From NCBI GenBank assembly GCA_022577435.1, contig JAKOON010000067.1, positions 187,501 to 251,500 of the forward strand: 64,000 bases of DNA. Direction: 5' to 3'. A model generated the notes under the pieces. That model was not told the origin of the DNA and made no database searches. It saw only the letters and a list, made by a program, of their open reading frames with translations. Of the stretch, positions 1 to 10,754 are shown in pieces. A program made the translations under genes and the position numbers. How positions within the stretch are numbered: position 1 is the first letter of the stretch; the number at the start of each line of letters is the position of its first letter. The DNA is from Embiotoca jacksoni. Its lineage: Eukaryota > Chordata > Actinopteri > Embiotocidae.

Positions 1-28
1 TACTCACGAAGGTTAATGATGTCATGTG

Positions 29-30
<2 letters not shown>

Positions 31-78
<48 letters not shown>
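31..78. repeat. (CA)n microsatellite
   Basis: About 24 uninterrupted CA units at the left edge of the window. No gene is seen between it and the nr1d2 fragment that begins near 183. Confidence 0.95.
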
Positions 79-82
<4 letters not shown>

Positions 83-182
83 TTCTTTGAATACCGATAT
101 GCGTTTGTCTTCCTGTTTAGATGCTTGCTGACCCTGTGAGAAGAACTCCCAGAAAGATGAACCACATTATTCCATAGACATT

Positions 183-220
183 AACACGGAAACAAAATGC
201 AAATTAAACATACGATGTTG

Positions 221-262
<42 letters not shown>

Positions 263-545
263 TATATATACACACACCGAGACGAGGAGCAGATGCTTTC
301 CGAGGCGAGGGGAGAAGATCCGAGTAATATTTGTCCACTTTAAGTACAGCCATGCATTAGCAGCGTCATCGTCACACGTTCTTCTATACGTTTTTTTCTG
401 ATAGCTTGCCTTCCTCGTCACACACGTAGCAGTCTTTAAGTACTGGACCACGCACACATGTATGTAAAGTACAGTACATATCGTCTCTCACATTCACCCG
501 CTCGTCAGAGAATACACTTTGGAATTAAATGGCTTTTTTGGAGGA

Positions 546-589
<44 letters not shown>

Positions 590-1176
590 TTATATTCCAA
601 ATCTTCCCGACTAATCAGATTCTACTTTGTCATAAGGTCGTAAAGCCAGTTAAGTACTCGTCTTTCTCTGGAGAATAGAAAGTTAAAAAAAAAAAACCTC
701 TGACACACGTGTACTGCCGTGTGTTTGTGTGCAACAAGCGTAAGCGGTCTCTTCTATAAATACAGTACGTCTTATATCTCGCTCTCTCTTCTGACCCCAC
801 GTGGCCTACTTAACAAAAATAGAATAAAAAATAACTTTTCATACAATCTAGAAACAAAACTGCGTTGGTTGAATACGAGGGGTGAGGAGGAGGAGGAGGA
901 GAAGGCGGAGGAGGAGGAGGAGGAAGAGGACGGCGAGGCGCTGGCGTCGCCGGTCATGGCCTCCATGGGCAGGGGGGGGCTCTGGTGGCCGTGCAGCATG
1001 CTGTGCAGCTGGCTGTTGTTGCTCATCATGTTGTTCATGGCGTTCTGCATCTCCAGCAGCATCCTCTGCTTCTCTCTCTTTGGGATGCGACCAAACCTGA
1101 CGGCTGACAGAGAGAAAAAATAAAGACAGATGTTAGTTTGACGAATTAAGGAGCACGAAAAGAATCAACAGGTTGT
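183..1176 (-). pseudogene. nr1d2: nr1d2 3'-end fragment A (part of exon 5 plus 3' UTR)
   Basis: This is a near-identical copy of the 3' end of the intact nr1d2 gene at 31.6-37.3 kb. Reading the minus strand, it has a piece of intron 4, the exon-5 splice acceptor (CAG just above 1103) and the start of exon 5, which encodes the GRIPKREKQR box and the MLLEMQNAMNN stretch. After the serine run the sequence jumps directly into the 3' UTR, so the rest of exon 5 and exons 6-8 (the whole ligand-binding domain) are missing. The join lies in GAG-rich repeats near 885-930. An open frame runs through the join to a stop at 772. A (TA)n tract (217-260) and an AAC run (546-588) are shared with the parent UTR. 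The distal UTR and poly(A) region are absent. It is probably a pseudogene, though exon and acceptor remain usable on paper. Confidence 0.85.
546..588. repeat. (AAC)n microsatellite
   Basis: A run of about 14 CAA/AAC units inside nr1d2 fragment A. Shorter versions occur at the matching places near 11530 and 32357, so the length varies among the three copies. Confidence 0.9.
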
Positions 1177-1330
1177 TGTACTGTGGACCGACAGATGGGG
1201 AAAAAATGAACGTGACTAACATGATCTACTCTGTCTTCTGAAACTAAATGTGTGTTTGGAAACATCACCATCTTCACACAATCAATGCTATGGTTCTTCT
1301 GACACTAACTTTACTTTTCTGTCACTGTAG

Positions 1331-2445
1331 CTGCAAATCCTTCAGGCCAGAAAACATATACTCTAATTACCAATGTAGTGACATGGGAGGATGCCCAGAC
1401 GTACTGCAGAACACACCACACAGAGCTGGCTATGATTGAAAATGATGAAGAAAACACACAGGTGATGTCAGTTAACTCTATACATGAAGTGTGGATTGGT
1501 TTGTACCGGGTACCGTGGAGGTGGTCGGACAAGACCAACAGCTCCTTCACAAACTGGATTAGTGGACAGCCAAATAATTACGGTAACCAGCACTGTGTAA
1601 CTGAGAATTCAGACCATGGTTGGCTTGAAGAGAACTGTAACAAGGAACACTCCTTCTGGTGCTATAAAGATGAAAAGAAATATAAACCTTATAGATACAT
1701 TTCTCTCGTTTTCCTTTGCAATGCAATAATGACTCTTTCCTTGGTTTGTGGTCACGTGTTTGACCGTCCAGATCTAAGAGTGAAGACGACCATGGTGAGG
1801 ATGAAGATTCACTCTACTGCTGACCTTTCAGATCCAGCTACTAAAGCTCAGATCCTAAAGCAGGTGAAGCTCATTACAATATTCTCTGGTTCCACAGGCC
1901 TCAGACTTCACGTTTACACCTCAGGTATCAGAGCAACAAGGGTTCAATTTCAGACGTCAGACAAGAGTCTTTAAGTTTCAAGTGTCAGATTACCGAATCG
2001 GGCTTCAGGCTTCTGACCAAAAGTATCAGATCTGAGATGTCAGAGTTGAAGAATCAGATTGAAGTTACTGAGGGCAGGTATCACGTGACCTCAGACAAAT
2101 GTGTACTACATTAACATTAAACAAATTGATCAAAAAGAGCCTTGACTATGTACTCTGATAACTCCCAGTCCTCAAGTGAATCTGTGCTCCATCAGCAAAA
2201 ATAACATGAAATTAATAACATTTTAATTGTACGTTATGTTCCATTAACACTAATTATTTTATGCTTCATGAAGTTAGATTCCCCAAAACACTACTGTCAC
2301 TTTTATTCCTTCTCAGCTCAGTGCAGTGCTAACCAACAAGGGTTTACTGAACGACTTCAAACTGAGGTGGACGTTTCAACCCCAAACAGAAAACAAGGAG
2401 CAGACCGAGATGAAGCCAATGGATGAAGACATCTCTTGTAACTGA
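1331..2445 (+). CDS. C-type lectin gene copy 1 (5'-truncated: second CTLD plus tail)
   Basis: Only the second CTLD and the tail of a tandem-CTLD lectin are present. The CTLD exon opens after an intact acceptor (CTGTAG, exon from 1331) and has WEDAQTYC, WIGL, a QPN motif and the closing cysteines up to FWCYK at about 1669. The splice donor used by sister copies after this point is changed from GT to AT. The following 102 bp carry no stop and stay in frame into the first tail exon (1772-1863, ending in a GT donor). The last exon is 2317-2445, ending MDEDISCN and TGA. No first CTLD or signal exon lies upstream; the nr1d2 fragment is there instead. The copy is either a pseudogene or the 3' half of a gene whose 5' exons lie left of the window. 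Transcription is unproven. Confidence 0.6.
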
Positions 2446-3435
2446 TAATATTTACAAGCTAAAAAGGTGGAATACATGACATTATTAGTAATGTAGCTAG
2501 AAGACTTTTATATTCAAATCATCATCTTGATATCGTCATTTTTAACGTAGGTAGAAGACTTTGTTAACCAAATGAATTTGTTTTGTAAAACAAAACACGT
2601 TGTCATCTTCACTTGCTCCCTGTTTTTACTAAATCTCGTAGTGCCTGACGTGTGTTAGGATCATTATTTTGTTATTATCAGAGTGAAGTAATGGGGTATA
2701 CTAAACTGTATTTAATTCTGGTATTTATTTATAGTTTATTACACGTGACATTGAGTTACTAGCACACTGGCTGTGGTCTGAATTCTCAGCTGCACAATGC
2801 TGCTGTTAGAAGCTTTCTGTGAATACATATTTTTGATTGTTACCTTTAAAATGCTTCAACTGTCTTTTCAGGACACCTTTAGGCATCTTTGTACAAAAGG
2901 TTTTGGGCAAATTAGTTGGGCCCTATTTTAATCTCCTTTTGCACAACACAGGTGCGCACAAGATGCAAGAAGGTGTGGCAGACTTGTTAAGTATTTTGAT
3001 GAACACAAATACAGGTGCTACTCTGCTACATTTTGCTGGAGGTGAAAACCTCTAACATAATTTGACATGATGCAGAATTGCATCATTTTCCTGTAATGTT
3101 AGCTGATGTACATTTAATGTTATATTGAGCTCGTTTGCAGAGTGGAGTTCAAAGGAAAATACACAGATGACGGCTGCATGAGTGATTTTTTTTTTTTTTT
3201 ACCTGTATCCAGGAATTATAATGTATGTAGCTCAGGATTTAATGCTTGTTGGTAATGGTAAACATGGACGGAGGAACATCTCATCTTACCTTCATAAAAA
3301 TGGCTATTTGTATATTTAAATATAGTCATGCAAAAATGCTGCAGTGTCAAGCTGGAAACTTTTGAGATCAGCAGACAGTTTGCGTCGACACGACTGACTC
3401 CAACTTCGCCTGATTTGCCACTGCTATCAGTTAAA
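2446..3435. other. intergenic, lectin-array spacer
   Basis: No gene is seen. The stretch around 2837-3435 resembles 16860-17428, so it is part of the duplicated unit lying upstream of lectin copies 2 and 5. It may hold their promoters, but no clear TATA box was identified. Confidence 0.5.
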
Positions 3436-6400
3436 ATGACAAACTTTATACATGTAAGTATATCTTCTATTAGCATTGGTTTAACTGTTATCTTCTTGCT
3501 TTTAAAATCATCATTATTGTTATTATTTCTGTTAGTCATAGAAATGCAGTCATAATTTTTGCACTAATAGTAGTAGCAGCAGCAATGGAACTGACCTGTT
3601 TTACCTACTGTTACAATAAATATACCATCATTTATATTATCAAGCAAATACATCCAAAGTTTAATATATTTCATTGATATTAATTTACCAAATCTCAAAT
3701 TTTCATAGACATTTATTTTAGTTTGAAGTTGTGTAATTCAAACTTTTGGCAAACCTCCAGTTTTCTGGCGTGAACATTCAACCTCACAAAGGAATTTTGA
3801 TAGTTTAATTTCAATAACTACAAAAAACAACTACTTCAATTTCAAACTCATATCACCTCAGAAACTTCTTGAATAATAGAAAAAGTTTACAACCTTGATC
3901 AGGTGAAATCAAAATGTAGTCTTGCATGTATGTATTAGTTTTAAGGTGGATTTTGATTGAATGGCTGCTGTCCAGGTAAATGTGTTGTTCTGTTGTTCTT
4001 TCTTTTAGTTTTCAGTGACGTCATCAGTGCATTTGACTTTTCTCTTCTTGGGTAAGAGCCAAAGTTCCTTCACAAAACTTTATGGTTATGGTTGTTGGTT
4101 TATAGAAATCATATAGTTCAGAGTCTTCCTTTTAATTATAGAGCTGAGAAAGACCGGCCCGGAGGAGAAAGTTAATTTACAGAAGTGCAGTGAACTCAAC
4201 CAAATACTTTCCATTACCCTCTTTCATAATTGAATCCCGATTTATAACCTTGGGAGCATTAATTATAGATACAAAGCATATGCCTTCAGAAACCCTTAAC
4301 CAGCTCACATTTAAATGTCTTCAGTTTAGAAAAAAAAAAAAAAATCATCACATCCATACCAGAGTCGTTGAGATACGGCGTGTGACATTGTTTGTAAACA
4401 TATTCTCACTTAAAGTTTTGTTTATTTTAATTACCACAAACTACAACATATTAAGTATTTTTATAGCTTGGGAAGTCTGTTAGCAGGTCACAGTGGGAAC
4501 TTGGAGGCAGTCGGGTATATATTCAGATGGTTGCAAGTGGGAGGTCAGTAAAACATTTTTGCCCAAAGGTTCCTTATGTTAATCCAGCCATGGTCTAAGG
4601 ACCAAATTATGGTGTTTTAGAACTACTTTGTCATACATGATTAGAAAATCTTGTCTGGCCACACTGGAACAGAGAAGGAGAGGTAGCCTTGAAGAAAGGG
4701 AGGCGTAATATCGTTTTAAAACTGGGATAGTGGCTCTCATTTTCAAAAAATCTCTCCAAGGAGACATTTGCTGTGTTCCTAATCACGTACCAGGTAGTCA
4801 CTTAATTAATTTGAGAGTATAATTGTGAACATACTGTCAAGTAAAAAACAACATGCAGTAAAGGATGAGTATCCTGATGATATATGGTAAAAGTAGACAT
4901 ATCTTTTAAAAAAATAGGATTTTGCACACTTTACAGAATTCGTTAATTGGAAAAGAATTCAATAACTTTAGTGTTTTTCAGTTTCCTGTCACCAAAATCA
5001 TTTAACATATCAAGTTAAAAAATTCCTCAGAATTAAGCAACAGCACATTTTTCTAAACAAAGAATTGTAGAATAAAAAACGGGACACAATTGACTTGTGA
5101 AATGAGTTTTTTTTTTCACACCAAACTGTCAAAGAAATGAAGATATCCAAAAGAAAAAAAATCTCCACATTAAGTAAAAGCACATAATCCTAAAATGTAG
5201 ATGTTTGAAATGATGTAAATTCATTCTGGAAAAAAGGAGCCTTAAAATGAAGTACTGAAGGGAAAGAATCACGTTTGGATTATCAGATTTGACTGTATGT
5301 GGGTAGTTGTTGATATTATTGTTCAATAAGAGCTTTGAGTGCACAAAACCTGTTTCTGCTACATTCAAATGTTACGGTCATTTCCAGTAAGTGCAGATCA
5401 ACATGCGATTTGAGACAAAGCTACACTGTCGGCATGTAAGAGTACTATACGTGAGTGTACTCATTAGAGTACTTGACTATGAACACAGCAAATGATAGTG
5501 TTGCACGGGGTTGTGTACTTGGAAATACCTCAAACAGTAAAGTAATAAATAAAAAATGTGTTATCATTATTAAATAAAGGGATTTCAAAATTATTCAGAC
5601 GAACCATTCAGAATACGATTTTCAATGTTTCACAGTTAAATATTCTCTCTATCATCAACCTCCAGGATTTGGCCTCACTTCCTGCTCTCCTGACAACTTT
5701 CGTGAATACCACCATGTCAACTCAAAGATGAAATGGACAGACGCACAGCATTACTGCAGAGTGAAACACGCCGACCTGGCGACCTTTGAAAGCATGGATG
5801 ACATTAACAGGTTAAACAGGCCGAGTGATGAGACCGGATATGCATGGATCGGATTGACAGATGACCCAAAATCCTGGAGAGGAGTTATGGGCAATGATGC
5901 AAACTCCTGGAGATGGTCGGGGACTGGTAAAACAAGTACAACTGGTTACCACAAGTGGACTGCAGGACAGCCAGATAATTACGGTGGAAATGAAGTATGT
6001 GTCATAATGTATGACGGTGGAACATGGACTGATATTAATTGCAAGTACACTAAATATTTTGTTTGTTACCAAGGTAAGACAAATTTTGCGTTTATATTGT
6101 GTTTTATGAAACTGCTCTCTGTTGCTGAAAGTTTTGAGACTGTTTGGATCTGGTTAAAGTGAGTGGTATATAGCACCTTCAATAAGTGTAAAGACAAATT
6201 GTACTTAATTTCAAGTTAAGTATACAACATCTAGTTGATGATGGCTGATTGTAAGAAGACAGGAAGTAACACAAAGTAAGAAGTCCTCTTTGTTTACATT
6301 TTATGCCTGCACACTGGTGATCAGGCTGTCCGGACTTCACTATATCTGCATGTTGTTGATGTGAAAACATTATTTCAGAACCACTCACCTCCAGATAACC

Positions 6401-7852
6401 CACATGTGTGTTTTCAAACACCAACAACTTCACACAACTACTGCTATGGTTCATCTCACACCAGCTTTACTTTTCTTCAGTTGCAGCTGTAAATTCTTCG
6501 GGCCAGAAAACATATACTCTAATTACCAATGGAGTGACATGGGAGGATGCCCAGACGTACTGCAGAACACACCACACAGACCTGGCTATGATTGAGAATG
6601 ATGAAGAAAACACACAGGTGATGTCAGTTAACTCTATACATGAAGTGTGGATTGGTTTGTACCGGGTACCGTGGAGGTGGTCGGACAAGACCAACAGCTC
6701 CTTCAGAAACTGGATTAGTGGACAGCCAAATAATTACGGAAACCAGCACTGTGTAACTGAGAATTCAGACCATAGTTGGAATGATGACAACTGTAACAAC
6801 AAATACTCCTTCTGGTGCTATAAAGGTGAAAAGAAATATAAACCTTGTAAATACATTTGTCTCATTTTTTTTTTAAATGCAATAATGACTCTATCCTTGG
6901 TTTGTGATCATGTGTTTGTTTGACTGTCCAGATGTAAGAGTGAAGAAGACAATGGTGAGGATGAAGATTCACTCTACTGCTGATCTTTCAGATCCATTTA
7001 TTCAGGCTCAGATCCTACAGAAGGTAAATCTCACTCCCATATTCTCTGGTTCTCTCATGCAAAAGCACAGAAACAATTCTGGACCATCCTCCAGACTTCC
7101 ACATCAGATGATAGGATTCAGTGTGAAGGTTTCAGGCGTCATGTTTACACTTCATACTGTAGTCGTCAAGTTTCAGATATCGGACTTCAATATCAGACAT
7201 CAGACTTCTGTTCTGCTCTTCTGCTCCTCGTTTTGGTGCTCAATAATAGACAAATAAGAATAGTAATAATTTCCTCCTGTTAGGAATGTGATTGAAATGT
7301 TGTCATAACCAGGGTATTAATTATTGAGTTTTGGTCACAAGGGTGTTTAATGAGGTCACAGTTACCTTCGCTCATGAGTATAAGTCAGTGAGGTGACTCC
7401 GGCCTTGACCTTTGACCCCCAAAATCGTATCAGTCCATCCTAGAGTCTAAATGAATGTTTGTGCCAACCTTGAAAAAAAAATCCCTTTAAGGATTCCTGA
7501 AATATTACATTCACAAGAATGAGGAAGATGTGAAGTTACAGTGATCCTGAGCTTTGATGCCAAGTGAGTAGTTGTGTTATATTTGAAAAAGTTCAATTCA
7601 GCCATTTCTGAGATATCCTTTTAATAATAATGGTTCGAATTGGGTTTACAGCAAAAACTAAAAGGACATAAACAACGTATTAATTGTACATTATGTTACA
7701 TTACTCCTTTAATTAGTTTCTGCTTTATGAAGTTAGTGTTCACTTTTATCATTTTTATTCCCTCTCAGCTCGGTGAATTGATAACCAACAAGACTCTACT
7801 GAATGACTTCAAACTGAGGTGGAAGAATCAACCCAAAAAAGAAAACAAGTAG
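3436..7852 (+). CDS. tandem C-type lectin gene copy 2 (signal peptide, two CTLDs, tail)
   Basis: Six exons join in phase: 3436-3453, 4009-4051, 5666-6073, 6487-6825, 6932-7023 and 7769-7852, giving 984 nt or 327 aa. The start is an 18-nt exon (MTNFIH) with a strong GTAAGT donor. It joins an exon ending in hydrophobic HLTFLFLG, which runs into FGLTSC of the first CTLD exon to complete a signal peptide. CTLD-1 has QYC-region cysteines, WIGL, QPD and WTD; a QPD signature usually goes with galactose-type binding. CTLD-2 has WIGL, QPN and WND. The tail has the KIHSTADLSDP and NDFKLRW blocks seen in all copies. A TAG at 7850-7852 replaces the GAG of sister copies and removes about 17 residues. Product: probably a secreted fish lectin of the kind annotated mannose-receptor-like. 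The ligand is unknown. Confidence 0.8.
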
Positions 7853-8229
7853 CAGACAATGATGAAACCAATGGATGAAGACATCCAGTGTGATGGGTAA
7901 TATTTACAAGCTATAAACATAGAATACATGAAACTATGATTAATGTAGATAGATGACTTTGATATTCAAATCATCATCTTGATAGCGTCGTTCTCCTTGA
8001 CAGATTATAAATAAATGAATAAAGAAACGCTGAATTTGATCGAAGATACTTGGCCGGCCGTCAATATACCTGGGTGACCCGTTGAAAAAAGTCTATAGAA
8101 GAGATACACTGCATGTTGTTTCAACCTTCCACAATCTACTCAGAACTGGGTCGCGGGCTACTGGTAGTTCACAAGGTACAGGTTGGAGACCTCTGACTTT
8201 AACAGTACTGTCACTTTTATTTCCTCCAG

Positions 8230-8355
8230 CTAGGTGAATTGATAACCAACAAGACTACTGAATGACTTCAAACTCAGGTGGAAGATTCAACCCAAAAAAG
8301 AAAACAAGGGGAAGAGAATGATGAAGCCAATGGATGAAGACATCCTGGGTGATGG
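8230..8355 (+). pseudogene. decayed duplicate of the lectin last exon
   Basis: After a CTCCAG acceptor the sequence matches the last lectin exon (start LGELITNK). Two bases are missing in the AAGACTCTACTG stretch, which becomes AAGACTACTG and shifts the frame to an early TGA. It lies about 0.4 kb after the working last exon of copy 2 and recurs at 29119. Confidence 0.75.
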
Positions 8356-9104
8356 GTATGATTTACAAGCTATAAAGGTAGAATACATGGAACTATGATT
8401 AATGTAGATAGATGCTTTTGATATCAAATTCCAGTAAATAATACTGTAAAACAAAACATGTTGTCATCTTAACTTATCTTAACCTCAATTGCTGACTTGA
8501 CTCAGATATGATATAATCAGGGTACCAACTTGGCTTTTCCCATTTGGCAAGAAGCTGTTTCTCTATAAAATGCTTTAAAATGTGCTTAAAAAAAAACTTG
8601 TAACTGCTGTTTTGTAACTGTAACATACACATCACATGCACATATGAACACACACTGTCATCCATCATCAAACTCACATTTTTTGCTTTTCTATTGATTT
8701 TATTGTTTTTGATGTTGTTGTCATAAACATTTTGTTTTTATTTGTTTTTCATTAGTTTTATGTAGTCATAATATTTCTGTACTGTATATCCTTTGTGTTT
8801 TCTGTAACTTTGTGAACTTTAAAAATTACCTGGGTGGAGGCTTTCAAGAGACTAATTTACTTTTTTGACTTTGTGTACACTGTATTGTATCTTTTTTTCA
8901 TCTTTGTAATATTTGTCTTTTCAAAATTGTGCAAAATGAATCTTGCTCAGGAAAAAAATGAATAAAGCGAACGAGATGATATGACACTCTTGTGAAGAAT
9001 TACATGAAGTATCTTGCACATTTTATGAGTAACTAAACTTCAGACAGAGATGTCGTGTTTTGCTGCCCTCTCTGGTGGAACGACCTTTGACAAACTCATT
9101 TTTA
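8356..9104. other. AT-rich spacer
   Basis: No gene is seen. The sequence is repeated almost unchanged at about 29245-30000, so it belongs to the large duplicated block. An AATAAA-like stretch near 8960 could serve as a distal poly(A) signal, but this is not shown. Confidence 0.5.
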
Positions 9105-9487
9105 TTAAGACATACTATATTATAACCTTTTTTTGGTGACATAGTATTGTATGACATTTTTAGAACATTTTTGACAACCTACTATAGTATGACATTTTTT
9201 GGACATTTTGGACGGCATTTGTAAGACATTTTTTTTTTCAAGCAATGCTAAAGTGTGACATTTTTTGGACATTTTGGACGGCATTTGTAAGACATTGTTT
9301 TTTTCAAGCAATACTAAAGTATGACATTTTTTTGACGACATACTAAAGAATGACATTTTTTGGACATCTCTGAAGACATACTGTCGTATGACTTTTTGTG
9401 GGGGTGTCTTTTTTTAGACTTTCTTGATGACATTCTATAGCATGACTTTATCAATTTTTCAACGAAATTTTTTTGGACATTTCCGGC

Positions 9488-9624
9488 AATATATAGATAG
9501 ATATACTTTATTGATCACACAAGCCCATTTTTTTTTTAAACATTTGTTCTCTTCCCATCAGGGGATTGAACTTCAGTCTCCTTTTTGGCAGGCAGGGACG
9601 CTCAACCCTGTACTACAATGAGCC
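9488..9624 (-). mobile_element. tRNA-derived SINE, copy 1
   Basis: On the minus strand the element starts with a tRNA-Gly-like head: an A-box-like TAGTACAGGGTTGAGCG, CCTGCC, and a B-box-like AGTTCAATCCC. It ends with GATCAATAAAGTATATC and a TCTA-rich end. A tRNA head plus a LINE-like tail is the standard SINE layout. The family name is not known to me. Confidence 0.6.
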
Positions 9625-9795
9625 TTTTGTAAAATATCAAACACCATTACATTTTACTGACATTCTGGACCACATACTATAGTGACATTTCTTTGACTTT
9701 TATTGACGACATTAATGAGTGTATAACATTTTGGACGACATACTATGGCATGACTCTTATCAAATTTTCTACTAAACGTTTTTGACATTTCCGAC

Positions 9796-9908
9796 AATAT
9801 ATAGATCGATATACTTTGCTGATCACACAAACATTTTGTGTTAAAGATTTGTTCTCTTCCCATCAGGGGTTTGACCTTAGGACCCCTGTGTGGCAGGCGG
9901 GAACACAA
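9796..9908 (-). mobile_element. tRNA-derived SINE, copy 2 (head shortened)
   Basis: Same family and orientation as the copy at 9488-9624, with the same tail (GATCAGCAAAGTATATCGATC) and the central CTGCCACACAGG box. The tRNA-like head is shorter. Confidence 0.5.
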
Positions 9909-10115
9909 TGAACTTCTTCATCCAAGTCATATACCAAAAGTCCAGACCAAATACCATAGGACAATATTTTTTTGACACTTTGAAAGACATACTACTATCA
10001 CAATTTTTTTTACTTTTTTGACTACACACTATGACATTTGTTTGACTTTTTTTTTTGACATACTATCAAATGTATTTTTTGGGGGTAAATTTTGGATGAC
10101 GTACTACAGTATGAC

Positions 10116-10754
10116 ATTTTGATGATAACCACAGTTGTGGAACTGATTTTCTTTAACTGTGGGTTTCTCCTTTTTTAGCCAGCTCAGCCAGAGAAAGCCT
10201 GGGTATGTTGCACTCGCTTTGAGTACACGCCTCATGACGCACACCTGTGTTTATTAGTGTTTGGTAACAGCTGTTTCGAAAAGAGTTTGATTGAAATGTT
10301 GAAATGTTCTGCTTTATTTATTTCTCTATTTATTCTGTCCAGTCTTTTTTTTTTTGGGGGGGGGGGGGGGTTAATATAGGCTTTACGTGAAGCTTCTTTT
10401 CACAGCTTTTAACCCTATTGTACTTTACACACAAGTCTTATATTCGTAAATCTAAAATAAAATTATCATTAATTCAACGCCCAATAGAAAACTAAATCTG
10501 CTGATAATAATACTGTGAAATTTTACAAGTTGTTAGATTAATTAAATCTAATGTGATATAAACTGCAGTTGAGACAGAAAGCAGCACAATCTGCTGTTCT
10601 GCTGAACACTTGGTTTTCATAGGGATGGATCTCCACCTAGTGGTGAACAGTAATCACTGCTGCTCAGTGGATTTAATATTTGAATTTAATAATTTCTAAT
10701 ATTACATATACTTAGACATCAATAACCACACAGACCACACAGTATTCTTCACTT
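10116..10754. other. spacer downstream of nr1d2 fragment B
   Basis: No gene is seen. A T-run followed by a G-run sits near 10350-10370. The whole stretch matches 30960-31580, the sequence just downstream of the intact nr1d2 gene. Confidence 0.6.

Larger units (their letters stand above)
9105..10115. repeat. degenerate short-motif repeat field (TGACATTTTTTGGAC type)
   Basis: The units vary around TGACATTTTTTGGAC followed by GACATACTATAG, repeated with irregular spacing over about 1 kb. Two SINE copies interrupt it. The same field, with small differences, lies at 30000-30950. Open frames inside it are repeat translations, not genes. Confidence 0.8.

Noticed and set aside
719..1123. Plus-strand open frame with a long Glu run, also at 11691-12083 and 34098-34661
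   Set aside because: It is the antisense of the nr1d2 Ser-rich exon 5; the Glu run is the complement of the serine codons.
3961..4008. ATGGCTGCTGTCCAG as the start of lectin copy 2
   Set aside because: It would need a 33-nt intron, below the known minimum for vertebrates, and without splicing an in-frame TAG follows. The 18-nt exon at 3436-3453 fits better.
4016..4023. Perfect CRE (TGACGTCA), also at 17697-17704, as a lectin promoter element
   Set aside because: In the best gene models both lie inside the coding signal-peptide exon (codons for V-T-S), so the match is more simply explained by coding sequence shared by duplication.
9120..9356. Minus-strand frame with repeated KKCHT blocks
   Set aside because: Translation of the short-motif repeat field; the periodicity comes from the DNA repeat.
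9105..10115. CRISPR-like array
   Set aside because: Repeats are degenerate and irregularly spaced without unique spacers, and the genome is eukaryotic.
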